Below the pieces are notes generated by a model. The model did no database searches. It was given only the letters and a program-made list of their open reading frames with translations, and had not been told where the DNA came from. The translations under genes were made by a program, and so were the position numbers. DNA of 64,000 nt from JALOLG01 sp963776935 (lineage in GTDB: Bacteria; Actinomycetota; Acidimicrobiia; Acidimicrobiales; Ilumatobacteraceae), in assembly GCA_963776935.1 (NCBI GenBank), contig CAVZOP010000009.1, forward strand, positions 1 to 64,000. The letters are read 5' to 3'. Shown piece after piece: positions 16,337 through 25,332 of this stretch (position 1 is its first letter; each line of letters begins with the position of its first letter).

Positions 16337-17696
16337 GGTAGTCGGTGTTCACCTCCACTCCGACGCGCCGTCCGTCATCGAGCGCGATACCGATGCGGCT
16401 CTCGACGAACTGGTGGATCTGGATGCCGTCGCCGTCGGCGGTGGCGAGATACGCGGCCAGACTGGCCAGCGTGCGGGCCACGTTGGTGGGGCAGCAGGCG
16501 ACGAGGAACCACGGTTCGCGCAGGCTCGACGAGGCGCGCTTGCTCTCGACGTCGGGGTCGGGAAGCTTGCCCGGGACCCGCTGGTGGAGCGGGTTGGCGT
16601 AGAAGAACGCCCGGCCGTCAGGGGCCGGCGACGTGGCGATCACGTTGTAGAGCGTGCGCTCGATGAGGTCGGCGTAGCGGGGCTCGCCGGTGGCGAGCAG
16701 CAGCCGCCACGCCAGCATCACCGACGCGATGCCCGCACAGGTCTCCGAGTACGCGCGGTCGGGCGGCAGCACGAAGTCGTCACCGAACGCCTCGCCGGTG
16801 TGGTGCGAGCCCATGCCGCCCGTGAGGTACGTGCGGCGGGCGACGGTCGCTTCCCACTGCGCGACGAGCGAGGCGAGGAGCTCGTCGTCGCCGGTCTCGA
16901 CGGCGACGTCGACGGCACCCGCAGCCAGGTACAGCGCGCGCACGGCGTGACCGCGGAACACCGTCGCCTCGCGCACCGGCATGTCGTCTTGGAAGTACGC
17001 CTGACCGAAGCCGATCTCGCCGAGCGTGCCGCGGCCGCGCCGTTCGACGAACAGCGCGGCCTGGTCGAGGTAGCGCTGCTCGCCCGTGACGCGGAACAAC
17101 TCCACCAGGCCCAACTCGATCTCCGGGTGACCTCCGACGCGTTCGATCCCACCGTTGCCGAACGTTGCACAGACATGGTCGGCGGCGCGCCGCGCGATCT
17201 CCACGAACCGGTCGTCACCCGTCGTCCGCGATCGCGCCACGCCGGCTTGGAGCAGGTGTCCGAAGCTGTAGAGCTCGTGCCCCCACTCGAGGTTGCTGTA
17301 GCGGGGTTCCTGACCCGGTCGCCCGAAGACGGTGTTGAGGTAGCCATCCGGCTCCTGGGCGGCGCCGATGATCTCCGTCAGGCCGCGGATGCGACCGTCG
17401 GCGTCGGCCGAGCCGGACCGCCCGACCTCCCAGGCCATCGCCTCCATCAACTTGTAGACATCGGAGTCGGCGAACATCATCCCGTGGTGGTTGCCGGCGA
17501 TGGTGCCGTCGACGGCGCGCTCGAAGTTGGCGACCCACTCGAGCTTCTCCATCCAGCTCTGGCAGTGAGCCAACGTCGCCGACGAGTTGACGTGCTGACG
17601 TCGTGCCCAACCGCCTCCGACGATCTCGACCTCGGCGAGACTGAGTGGCCGCAACCGGCCGTCGCGCGGCACCACCGGCCGGGCGTCGGCGCTCAC
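16332..17696 (-). CDS. GH127 beta-L-arabinofuranosidase, C-terminus cut off
   Basis: The first about 453 residues of a glycoside hydrolase family 127 enzyme that removes beta-L-arabinofuranose from plant glycans, acting intracellularly (no signal peptide). The GTG at 17696 overlaps the permease stop (GTGA). The (alpha/alpha)6 barrel is well covered: GRIRGLTEIIGAAQEPDGYL, RYSNLEWGHELYSFGHLLQA, VFRGHAVRALYLAAG and YLTGGMGSHHTGEAFGDDF. The catalytic Glu and the zinc-bound Cys are visible in YSETCAGI and the further Cys pair in VACCPTNVAR, matching the Bifidobacterium enzyme. The family is usually about 650 residues, so about 200 residues, the C-terminal beta domains, are missing at the junction. 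Co-transcribed with the importer. Confidence 0.85.
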
Positions 17697-18637
17697 TTCA
17701 CGGCTCCGGTCAGGAACCCGGCGACGAAGTACTTCTGCAGGAGCAGGTAGATGCCGACGCAGGGGATGATCGAGATCGTGATCCCGGCCTGCAGCATCCC
17801 CCAGTCGGTGCCACCGAGGCTGGTCTCTGTGCGGGACGACGCGAGGATCAGCGGCAGCGTGAACTTCGAGTCCTTGTTCATCATCACGAGGGCACCGAGG
17901 TACTCGTTCCACGACGTGATGAACGCGAACAGCGCCACGGTGATGATGGCGGGCACGACGGCCGGGAGGAAGACCCGCCGGAGGATCTGCACGGAGTTGG
18001 CGCCGTCGATCATCGCCGCCTCCTCCAATTCGCGAGGGACCGCCTCGAAGCTGTTGCGCATGATGTAGAGGCTGAACGGCAACTGGATCGCGGTGTGGAT
18101 GATGGCCAGACCGATCAGCGAGTTGGTGAGACCGAAATCGGCGAACGTCAGGAAGATGGGTGTCAGCAGCGCCTGGTACGGGATGATCAAGGCCAGGAGC
18201 AGCAGCACGAACAGCGGCTCCTTGAACGGCACCGGGAAGCGGGCCAGCCCGTACCCGGCCAACGTCGTCAGGCACAGCGTGAACAGCACCGTCAACAGCG
18301 CCGTGCCGAAGCTGTTGAGCAGGTAGGTCGGCAACCCGGACTGGTACTCCCACAGCCGGCGGTAGGCGTCGAAGCTCAGGCCGTGCGGCACGTAGGTCGG
18401 GGGCGTCTGGGCTGCCTCCTCGGTCGGCTTCACCGAGGCGAGGACCGAGGCGACGATCGGCAGCACCATGATGACGCAGATCGCGAGACAGATCGCGCTG
18501 ACGAGGTATCGCGTCGGCCGAGGTGGGCGCGGCGAGCGGGACGCGCGGCGTCGCGCGGTGATCTCTGCGGTGTCGAGCCCGTCGATGTCGACGCCGGAAG
18601 CACCCGGCGCCATCACATTCATTGGGACGCTGGTCAC
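17693..18637 (-). CDS. ABC sugar importer permease 2 (MalG-like)
   Basis: 314 residues, inner-membrane channel subunit of a carbohydrate (CUT1) importer. The GTG at 18637 overlaps the stop of permease 1 (GTGA); an internal ATG (VMAPGASG) is possible. After a cytoplasmic Arg-rich stretch come six hydrophobic segments (for instance YLVSAICLAICVIMVLPIVA). The conserved EAA loop that contacts the ATPase is EELEEAAMIDGANSVQILRR, followed by VFLPAVVPAIITVALFAF. The C-terminus ends KYFVAGFLTGAVK, as in MalG-type proteins. Overlap with GH127 downstream makes this one operon. Confidence 0.9.
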   Translation of the reverse strand: MTSVPMNVMAPGASGVDIDGLDTAEITARRRASRSPRPPRPTRYLVSAICLAICVIMVLPIVASVLASVKPTEEAAQTPPTYVPHGLSFDAYRRLWEYQSGLPTYLLNSFGTALLTVLFTLCLTTLAGYGLARFPVPFKEPLFVLLLLALIIPYQALLTPIFLTFADFGLTNSLIGLAIIHTAIQLPFSLYIMRNSFEAVPRELEEAAMIDGANSVQILRRVFLPAVVPAIITVALFAFITSWNEYLGALVMMNKDSKFTLPLILASSRTETSLGGTDWGMLQAGITISIIPCVGIYLLLQKYFVAGFLTGAVK

Positions 18638-19512
18638 GCCTGGCTCCGACGCGTGAGGATCATCTGTGTGACCGTGAAGATCAGGATGATGAAGGCGAGG
18701 ACCAGCGACAGGGCCGCGCCGTAGCCGAGCTTCAGGTACGGGAACGAGTTTTGGTAGACGTAGAACACCGACGTCGCCGTCTGGTTGAACGGCTGGCCGT
18801 TGGTCATGATGTAGAACTGGTCGAACGCGAGCAGTGAGCCGATCACGCTCACGAGTGTCACGAGCAGCACGGTTCGCCTCGTCAGCGGCAGCGTCACACG
18901 AGTCGTGCGTTGCCAGCCGTTGGCGCCGTCGACCGTCGCCGCTTCGTTGACCTCGGTGGGGACCGCCTGGATCGCGGCGACGAACAGGATCATGCCGAAC
19001 CCGAGCACCTTCCAGACCACGGAGATGATCACCGCCCAGTTCCCGAGGTCGGCGTCGGTGCCGATCCACAGGATCGGCTCGTCGATGATGCCGAGATCCT
19101 GCAAGACCTTGTTGACGAGCCCGTAGCGGGGGCTGAACAGCCAATACCACAACAGGCTCGACGCCCCGAGCCCGATGACGACGGGTACGAACAGGACCGT
19201 GCGTGTGAAACGGCGGAGTCTCGTGTTGCTGGCGGTCAGCAGGGCGACCAGATAGCCGCCGATCATGAGGATCGGCGTGATCATGAGCGTGTACTTCAGC
19301 GTGAAGCGCAGCGACGTCCAGAACTGGTCGTCGTCGAGGATTCTCGAGAAGTTGTCGAGGCCGACGTACTCGGGCGGTGTGATGAGCGACCAGTCGTTGA
19401 GCGAGATCCAGAACATGCGGGCGAACGGATACACGGTGAAGGCGAGCACGAACAGCAGTGCCGGCATCACATAGATGGTTCCGATCAGCTTCCTTCGTCT
19501 GGTCCTACGCAT
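18634..19512 (-). CDS. ABC sugar importer permease 1 (MalF/UgpA-like)
   Basis: 292 residues. It starts MRRTRRRKLIGTIYVMPALL, a positive-inside N-terminus and the first helix. The segment FARMFWISLNDWSLITPPEY followed by VGLDNFSRILDD is the usual signature of CUT1 first permeases. The EAA loop is PTEVNEAATVDGANGWQRTT followed by RVTLPLTRRTVLLV. Six membrane helices are visible. It pairs with permease 2 and is separated from the binding-protein gene by 109 bases, in which no clear hairpin was found. Confidence 0.9.
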   Translation of the reverse strand: MRRTRRRKLIGTIYVMPALLFVLAFTVYPFARMFWISLNDWSLITPPEYVGLDNFSRILDDDQFWTSLRFTLKYTLMITPILMIGGYLVALLTASNTRLRRFTRTVLFVPVVIGLGASSLLWYWLFSPRYGLVNKVLQDLGIIDEPILWIGTDADLGNWAVIISVVWKVLGFGMILFVAAIQAVPTEVNEAATVDGANGWQRTTRVTLPLTRRTVLLVTLVSVIGSLLAFDQFYIMTNGQPFNQTATSVFYVYQNSFPYLKLGYGAALSLVLAFIILIFTVTQMILTRRSQA

Positions 19513-19621
19513 CCCGTTCCCCAGGTTTCGTCAGCGCCCACGGGCCCAATGGCGGCCGACGGCCGCGACGCTGCACACAACGCCGCGGCCGATCGGGCTC
19601 GGTGGAAAGAGGTCTCGGCGC

Positions 19622-21031
19622 CTACTCGCAGGAGATGCGCTCCATCTCCGCTTTGGTCTCGGTGATGATCTCATCGATCGGGTCGTCGGTGTAATAGACA
19701 CGTTGGAGCATCTGCAGCCACGGGCCCTGCGGTGAGTTGATCAGCTCGAAGAACTTCAACGTGTACGGCGTCTGGGCGACCGGGATCGCCTGCGCTGTGT
19801 CGGCCACGTCCTCGTCTTGATTCGAGTACTCGTTGTCGGCCATGTCGGCGCGCGTGGTCATGTTGCCCAACTTGGCGTACTGCTCGACCTGGACCTCGTC
19901 AGAGAGGATGAACCGCATGAAGTCGACGGCGTCGTCGATGCGTTCGGAGCCCTTCGGGACCGTGACGATGTCGCCGCCGGCGAACGACGACGTCTGCCCG
20001 GTCTCGAGGCCGGGGAGCAGTGTCACGCCGAGGTCGATGTCGGGATTCTGCTCCTTGGCGAGCACGACGTTGAAGTTGCCGGTGCCCATGATGCCGACCT
20101 TGCCCGACCCGAAGACCTCGGCGAACGTCTCGCCGTTCTCGGGCTGGGCGGCCGGGTCGATCTGACCTTCTTGGTGCATCATGCGGGCCCATTCGAGCGT
20201 CTCGGCGATGGTGTCGCCGACGAGCGCCTCGTCGCCGCACTCGGCGGGCTCGATCTTTCCGCCGGACGCCCAGATCATCGGAGCGAACGTGAAGATGTTG
20301 CACCCGGCGCAGTTGCCCGGCAGGTAGTAGCCGTAGTTGCCGTCACCGAGGGCGGTGATCGCGGTCGCCATGTCGTGGAGCTCGGTGAGGTTCGTCGGCG
20401 GCACTTCCGGATCGAGCCCCGCCTGTTCGAACAATGCCTTGTTCCAGAACAGCACGGACACGTCCTGGTAGAGCGGCACGCCGTAGAGGCGGTCCTCCCA
20501 AGTCGCCACCGCACGATGGCCCTCGGAGATCGTCTCGAGCGTCGGATCGTCGCCGATGAGGTCGGTGATGTCCTCGAGCTGGCCGGCGCTGGCGAACTGA
20601 GGACCGTAGATCAGGTCGAGCCCCATCAGGTCGGGGACGTCGCCGGAGGCGATCGCCTGGGCGAGCTTGGGGACCATCTCGGCGTGCGGGATGTATGTCA
20701 GATTGATCTGGCGGTCGGGCTCGGCCTCGTTCCAGGCCGCGACCAGCGCGTCGACCATCGGTGCGTTGCCGCCCGACCGTTCCCACATCTCGAGGTCGCC
20801 GCCTCCGCCGCCCCCGCCACCACTCGTCGTGTCGCTGGCCTCGGTGGTCTCGGCCCCGGCCGCGGTCGTCGCCGTGGGCTCGTCGGCCGCGGTGTCGCCC
20901 GCGGCGTCGTCGGCGGGCGCCGTGGTCGACGCATCGTCGGAGCCCGAAGACGCGTCGTCGTCATCACCCCCACAGGCCGCGATCAAGGAAACCGCGAGCA
21001 CGAAGGCCGACAGCTTACGATGTGTCTTCAC
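19622..21031 (-). CDS. Sugar ABC importer substrate-binding lipoprotein
   Basis: 469 residues, captures the sugar outside the membrane and delivers it to the permeases. The ATG at 21031 begins MKTHRKLSAFVLAVSLIAAC, a lipoprotein signal with the lipidated Cys in LIAAC. A 55-residue Ser/Thr/Asp/Ala-rich linker ending in a run of eight Gly separates the anchor from the binding fold. The fold begins GDLEMWERSGGNAPMVDALV and has the family blocks DVPDLMGLDLIYGPQFASAG and VPLYQDVSVLFWNKALFEQA. Two close Cys in GNCAGCNIF and one in PAECGD may make disulfides. Downstream are two permeases and GH127; the ATPase is missing, as is common where a shared MsiK-type ATPase serves many importers. Confidence 0.9.
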   Translation of the reverse strand: MKTHRKLSAFVLAVSLIAACGGDDDDASSGSDDASTTAPADDAAGDTAADEPTATTAAGAETTEASDTTSGGGGGGGGDLEMWERSGGNAPMVDALVAAWNEAEPDRQINLTYIPHAEMVPKLAQAIASGDVPDLMGLDLIYGPQFASAGQLEDITDLIGDDPTLETISEGHRAVATWEDRLYGVPLYQDVSVLFWNKALFEQAGLDPEVPPTNLTELHDMATAITALGDGNYGYYLPGNCAGCNIFTFAPMIWASGGKIEPAECGDEALVGDTIAETLEWARMMHQEGQIDPAAQPENGETFAEVFGSGKVGIMGTGNFNVVLAKEQNPDIDLGVTLLPGLETGQTSSFAGGDIVTVPKGSERIDDAVDFMRFILSDEVQVEQYAKLGNMTTRADMADNEYSNQDEDVADTAQAIPVAQTPYTLKFFELINSPQGPWLQMLQRVYYTDDPIDEIITETKAEMERISCE

Positions 21032-21090
21032 CAGTTACCCCCATTCGAACCGGCCCCAGGAGTGCCCTGGGCGGCCATGATCCTGCTGAA

Positions 21091-21127
21091 ATCGTATGCA
21101 TACAATCCAATTCAGTCAAGCGTATGC
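21091..21127 (-). promoter_or_regulatory. Promoter and LacI-type operator of the arabinofuranoside operon
   Basis: Leftward: -35 TTGACT (complement of 21114-21119), a 17-base spacer, -10 TACGAT (complement of 21091-21096), about 60 bases before the binding-protein ATG. The palindrome GTATGCATAC (21094-21103) overlaps the -10 box and has a CpG-less even centre. A second half-like copy GTATGC (21122-21127) lies about 28 bases away, upstream of the -35. Divergent lacI-family gene next door makes this the likely operator. Binding is inferred. Confidence 0.6.
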
Positions 21128-21140
21128 AGTAAGATTCGTC

Positions 21141-21156
21141 ACCACGTCCGCGTGGT
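21141..21156. repeat. Short hairpin before the lacI-type gene
   Basis: ACCACG-TCCG-CGTGGT is a perfect 6-bp stem with a 4-base loop. It lies between the operator and the 15-bp tandem repeats, so it falls in the probable leader of the regulator mRNA. Confidence 0.4.
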
Positions 21157-21241
21157 GACCAGTCGATACCCGACCAGTCGATACCCGACCAGTCGATACC
21201 CAACAGTCGATACGACCAGTCGATACCCGAAGTCGATAGAG
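21157..21241. repeat. 15-bp tandem repeat array in the lacI-type leader
   Basis: Unit GACCAGTCGATACCC is present exactly at 21157, 21172, 21187 and 21214, with a shortened copy AACAGTCGATAC at 21202 and a degenerate GAAGTCGATAGAG at 21229. The array ends just before the GAGGAG ribosome site of the regulator gene. It could form slipped structures or bind a protein; its copy number would be variable. Confidence 0.8.
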
Positions 21242-21260
21242 GAGAACGAGGCGCCGAACC

Positions 21261-22304
21261 GTGGCGACGAACTACGAGAACCGTGACGACCGGCCCAAGA
21301 CGGTCACGATGCAGGACATCGCCCAGGTGTCGGGCGTGTCGCAGTCGACCGTGTCACGGGTGCTCAACGACTCGATCACGTCGGTGCCGATCGCAGCCGA
21401 GACGCGCCAGCGTGTCCTCGAGGCGGCCGAGCGTCTGGGGTACCGCCCGAATCCGCTCGCCCGCGGTCTGCGCGGCGCCAAGACGATGCTGCTCGGACTG
21501 ATCGTCCGCGACATCAGCGACTTGTTCTTCACGACGGCGGTCGAAGCTGTCTCGCTGTCGGCCCGCGAGCGCAACTACAACGTGGTGCTCGGCAGCGCCC
21601 ACAGCCGCGCCGACGAGGCGATCGCATTGCGTGCCGTGCTCGAGACGCGACACTGCGATGGCATCGTGCTCCTCGGCGACGTCCGCGACCAACCGCGCCT
21701 CCTCGACGACCTCGCCGCTTCGCACGTGCCGGTCGTCGCGCTGTGGCAAGGCACCGGGCTCCCCGGCGTCGCGACCATCAACATCGACAACCGCGGCGGC
21801 ATCGCCTCGGCGATCGATCACCTCGCCGGTTTCGGGCACCGACGGTTCGGCTTCATCGGTGGCTACCCGCACGGCGACATCCGGGAACGCCGGGCCGGCT
21901 TCATCGAACACCTCACGGCGTTGGGCATGCCGCCGCACGACGACCACGTCCACGCCGGCCTCAACAACGTCGCGTCAGGTGCCGAAGCGTTCCGGAACCT
22001 GATCGGCATGCCCGACCCTCCGACGGCGATCGTCACGGCGACCGACCAGATGGCCATCGGCGCCCTCCATGCCGCCCATGCCCTCGGTGTCAGCGTCCCG
22101 CACCAGGTGTCGATCGTCGGCTTCGACGACATCCCGCTCGCTGAGTTCACGGCCCCGCCACTGACGTCGGTCCATCAACCGATGGGCGAGATGGCCGAGC
22201 TCGCCGTGAGCTTGGCGATCGGCACGCCGATGTCCGGCGACCTCGACCGCACGTTCCCGACGACGCTGTCGATACGCGCCACCTCCGGCCCGGTACCCGG
22301 CTGA
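21261..22304 (+). CDS. LacI-family transcriptional regulator
   Basis: 347 residues, a sugar-sensing repressor. The GTG at 21261 is preceded by GAGGAGAACGAGGCG. The N-terminal helix-turn-helix is classical: VTMQDIAQVSGVSQSTVSRV then LNDS, and a hinge helix RPNPLARGLRGAKT. The periplasmic-binding-like effector domain follows (LLGLIVRDISDLFFTTAVEA through HQVSIVGFDDIPLAEFTAPP), with the FDDIPLAEFTAPPLTSVHQP block of LacI proteins. Divergent from the ABC importer-GH127 operon, it most likely represses it in the absence of an arabinose-type inducer. Confidence 0.9.
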   Translation: MATNYENRDDRPKTVTMQDIAQVSGVSQSTVSRVLNDSITSVPIAAETRQRVLEAAERLGYRPNPLARGLRGAKTMLLGLIVRDISDLFFTTAVEAVSLSARERNYNVVLGSAHSRADEAIALRAVLETRHCDGIVLLGDVRDQPRLLDDLAASHVPVVALWQGTGLPGVATINIDNRGGIASAIDHLAGFGHRRFGFIGGYPHGDIRERRAGFIEHLTALGMPPHDDHVHAGLNNVASGAEAFRNLIGMPDPPTAIVTATDQMAIGALHAAHALGVSVPHQVSIVGFDDIPLAEFTAPPLTSVHQPMGEMAELAVSLAIGTPMSGDLDRTFPTTLSIRATSGPVPG

Positions 22305-22431
22305 CGCGGACCGGCTCGGCAGTTCGCCGACGGCCGGCCGCTGGTCGCGACCCGATCGTCACGTCCCAAGCGAATTCGCGCAAGGCTTGAGTCCCGTCCG
22401 GGTCGCCGTGCGGCCCGGGAGAGGAGACACC

Positions 22432-23004
22432 ATGCGCACGTTCTCGTTCCGCCCCGCGCTCACGCTACGAGGCCGCACCTTCAAGGGCCTGCGAGGTTGG
22501 GCCGGCAAGCCGCTGCACCCACCGCTCACCGACGTGCCCGTCGGGGCGTACGTGCTCGCCGCCGCGTTCGATCTGATCTCGTTCGTCGGTGGCGACGACG
22601 AGGCGTGGGCCCGCGACTTCTACCGCGCCGCGTCGTTCACCCTCATCGGCGGCGCCGTCGTTTCGGTGTTCGCCGCTCTGACCGGCTTCTGGGACTGGAA
22701 GCAGTCGACCGAGAAGGGGACACAGGCCCGCCGAACGGTGAACGCCCACGCCGTGACGATGATCACCGTGACGCTTCTGGTGATCGCCGGGATCGCCGTG
22801 CGCGTGTTCGCCTTCTGGGACGAGCCGGCCACACCAGTCGTTGCACTTGCACTCACCCTCGCCGGGGCAGCGCTCACCGGCCTCGGCGGCACGATCGGCG
22901 GCTCGTTGGCCTACGACTATGGCTTCAACGTCGAGACCGCGGGTGACCACCCGGTGTGGCACCCCTCCGAGTCCGATGTCTTCCCCGGCGACAAGCACGC
23001 GTGA
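22432..23004 (+). CDS. DUF2231 four-helix membrane protein
   Basis: 190 residues from the ATG at 22432 (ribosome site GAGGAG). The LHPPLTDVPVGAYVLAAAFD block with its His and Asp/Pro is the DUF2231 signature. Four membrane segments are seen (for instance TLIGGAVVSVFAALTGFWDW). The family is of unknown function; members often accompany redox or electron-transfer genes, and conserved His might bind haem or metal. Here it stands alone between the lacI-type gene and a secreted peptidase. Confidence 0.85.
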   Translation: MRTFSFRPALTLRGRTFKGLRGWAGKPLHPPLTDVPVGAYVLAAAFDLISFVGGDDEAWARDFYRAASFTLIGGAVVSVFAALTGFWDWKQSTEKGTQARRTVNAHAVTMITVTLLVIAGIAVRVFAFWDEPATPVVALALTLAGAALTGLGGTIGGSLAYDYGFNVETAGDHPVWHPSESDVFPGDKHA

Positions 23005-23244
23005 TCGGATCTGTCGAACCCGTCGACAGACGTATCGATAGACGGGTCGACCGTCGACTTCTTCGCTGACACTCAGCTCGATCCGAGTTGGGCCGCGAGC
23101 ACGTCGACGCCTGGTCCGGAGTCCTCGCTGCCTACAGACCGCCCATCCCACGCATGAGTGCTCGGCCCGTTGCGCCTGACTTCGGGTGGTCGGTGCGGTA
23201 GTACGGTTGCACTCCACAACTCGTCGTGCTCGAGGGGAGAGACG

Positions 23245-24897
23245 ATGAAGCGGTTGGCTGCGCTGGTAGCGATCGGGCTGTTCGTCTGTGCGGTGGTGTC
23301 GTCGACCGCCGATGCCTCCGGCGGAAGGTCTGGGATCCGTTGGCGGGCCTGCCATCCCGAGGCAGGCCCGGGGTTCGAGTGCGCCACCTTCGAGGTGCCG
23401 CTCGATCACGATCGGCCGCAAGGAAAGAAGATCTCACTCGCCCTCGTGCGTCTGGCGGCGTCGGACCCGCAGGGCAAGATGGGTTCGATCTTCCTCAATC
23501 CCGGCGGGCCCGGCGGATCGGGTGTGGAGTTCGTGCTGGGCGTCGGACCGTTCCTGTTCAGCGACGAGGTGCGAGCCCACTTCGACCTGATCGGGTTCGA
23601 TCCGCGGGGGATCATCGGCAGCGACCCGCTGTTGTGCTTCCGGTCGCTGGAGGAGTCGTTCTCCGTCTTCCCACCGTTCGCGTTTCCGATGACTGCTGAC
23701 GAAGAAGCGCTCGTGGAGCAGTTGGACATGACGCTCAACCGAGCGTGTCAACGCCGAGGTGGGAGCATCGCCGATCACATGGCGACTGCCGATGTCGCCC
23801 GCGACCTCGATCTGCTCCGCCAGGCAGTTGGCGACACCCAGCTGAGCTATGCCGGGTACTCGTACGGTTCGTTCCTCGGGGTCACCTACGCCAACATGTT
23901 CCCGGATCGCGTACGGGCGGTTGTCGTCGACGGGGTGTTGGATCCGATCGCCTGGACGACCGGGCGCGGTGACGAGGCGGCGACGCTGCCGTTCTCGACT
24001 CGGTTGCGCAGCGACGCCGGCGCCCAGGCCACGTTGTCGGAGTTCTTCCGCTTGTGCGACGAGGCGGGACCCTCGAGCTGCGCGCTCGCCGGCGATGCGG
24101 AGGGGCGGTTCGCGGCGTTGACCGAACGACTGCGTGCCGCCCCGGTCGAGGTCGTCGATCCCGAGACGGGCGAGACGTTCCTGGTCGGCTACTCCGACTT
24201 CATCTCGTTCACGCTCGGCAACATGTACGGCTCGGCGGGCTGGCCGTTCTTCGCCGAGTTCGTAGCCCTCGTCGAGGCCTCGGCAGACCCCGCCACGCTG
24301 GGTGCGGCGCTGCAGGTGTCCGCGGAGAAGTCCGGGCTGGCCGCCAGGGGGCGCCACCAGCGCAGCTATCCGAACTTCGTCGAAGGCTTCCCGGGCGTCA
24401 TCTGCACCGACAGCGTGAACCCCGACGACCACGCCTACTGGTCGCAGGCAGGCGCCGAAGCCGACGATCAGTTCGGCTACTTCGGGCGGCTGTGGACGTG
24501 GGCGAGCAGTCCGTGTGCAGTGTGGGAAGCGTTCGACGAGGACCGGTATCTCGGTCCGTTCGATCGGTCAACCGCCAACCCGGTGCTCGTGGTCGGGACT
24601 CGGTACGACCCGGCGACGCGCTACGAGGGTGCGGTCGTGGTCGATGAACTGCTGCCGGAGTCGTCGCTGCTCACGGTCGAGGGGTGGGGGCACACCTCGC
24701 TGTTCCTTTCGACGTGTGCCGACCAGGCCGTTTCCGAGTACCTCCTCGATGGGACCACGCCCCCGATCGGCACAGTGTGCGACCAGGACTTCGGCCCATT
24801 CGATCCGGTGGCGGCGGTGGCCGAGAGCGACGTCGCCCGACGAGCCCAGGCCCGCGCCGAAGCGCTGTCCCACGTCGCCCTGTTCCCGGGCCTCTGA
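23245..24897 (+). CDS. Secreted alpha/beta hydrolase of the tripeptidyl aminopeptidase (TAP) type
   Basis: 550 residues, exported peptidase-like hydrolase. The ATG at 23245 gives MKRLAALVAIGLFVCAVVSS, a signal peptide with probable cleavage after TADA. Motifs in order: LDHDRPQGKKISLALVRLAA, FLNPGGPGGSGVEFVLGVGP (oxyanion), FDPRGIIGSDPLLC, nucleophile Ser in YAGYSYGSFLGVTYAN, the late Asp region LVVGTRYDPATRYEGAVVVD and the His in VEGWGHTSLF. The C-terminal TAP-like domain follows with STCADQAVSEYLLDG. Such enzymes release short peptides outside Actinobacteria. Confidence 0.85.
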   Translation: MKRLAALVAIGLFVCAVVSSTADASGGRSGIRWRACHPEAGPGFECATFEVPLDHDRPQGKKISLALVRLAASDPQGKMGSIFLNPGGPGGSGVEFVLGVGPFLFSDEVRAHFDLIGFDPRGIIGSDPLLCFRSLEESFSVFPPFAFPMTADEEALVEQLDMTLNRACQRRGGSIADHMATADVARDLDLLRQAVGDTQLSYAGYSYGSFLGVTYANMFPDRVRAVVVDGVLDPIAWTTGRGDEAATLPFSTRLRSDAGAQATLSEFFRLCDEAGPSSCALAGDAEGRFAALTERLRAAPVEVVDPETGETFLVGYSDFISFTLGNMYGSAGWPFFAEFVALVEASADPATLGAALQVSAEKSGLAARGRHQRSYPNFVEGFPGVICTDSVNPDDHAYWSQAGAEADDQFGYFGRLWTWASSPCAVWEAFDEDRYLGPFDRSTANPVLVVGTRYDPATRYEGAVVVDELLPESSLLTVEGWGHTSLFLSTCADQAVSEYLLDGTTPPIGTVCDQDFGPFDPVAAVAESDVARRAQARAEALSHVALFPGL

Positions 24898-24969
24898 CCC
24901 ACGACCCTGACCGGGCCGGTTGCCCGCGCAGCAGAGGCATGTCGATGCCAGACTGCTCGCATCGACTCA

Positions 24970-25332
24970 GTGCGCATCGACCAGTGGCTGCACGCGGTGC
25001 GGATCACCAAGACCCGCTCGGATGCCGCCGTGGCGTGTCGTGGCGGCCATGTGAAGATCAACGGTACGCCGGCGAAGCCGTCCTCACCCGTGAAGGTGGG
25101 AGATCACGTCGAAGCGCGAATCAACCAGCGGGAACGGATCGTCGACGTCACGAAGGTGATCACGAAGCGGGTCGGTGCGGTGATCGCGGCCGAGTGCTTC
25201 GACGACAACAGCCCACCGCCACCCGAACGGGACCCGTTCCAGCCCATGTTCGCGGTGCGTGACCGCGGTGCCGGTCGCCCCACAAAACGCGACCGCCGTC
25301 AACTCGACCGCGTCCGCGGCCGCGATCACTGA
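24970..25332 (+). CDS. hslR: S4-domain RNA-binding protein, HslR/Hsp15-like
   Basis: 120 residues from a GTG at 24970. It opens RIDQWLHAVRITKTRSDAAV, then ACRGGHVKINGTPAKPSSPV, KVGDHVEARIN: the S4 fold that binds structured RNA. The family (Hsp15) binds free 50S subunits carrying nascent chains and helps rescue them. The basic tail (GAGRPTKRDRRQLDRVRGRD) is normal. The 3' end runs into the repeat array that separates it from the convergent SDR, whose frame continues antisense across this gene. Confidence 0.85.
   Translation: MRIDQWLHAVRITKTRSDAAVACRGGHVKINGTPAKPSSPVKVGDHVEARINQRERIVDVTKVITKRVGAVIAAECFDDNSPPPPERDPFQPMFAVRDRGAGRPTKRDRRQLDRVRGRDH

Noticed and set aside
17645..18724. Long open frames on the plus strand opposite the sugar permeases (also 16413-17750, 19817-21286, 22465-23421, 28874-30868, 33134-34312, 37289-39340, 45664-47103)
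   Set aside because: High GC leaves long antisense frames open. Their products are rich in Arg, Gly and Ala, match no family and lie opposite clear genes with conserved motifs.
21157..21241. CRISPR-like array
   Set aside because: Repeats are 15 bp and directly adjacent, with no unique spacers and no cas genes in the window. The 25,380 array also lacks spacer-like unique sequence.
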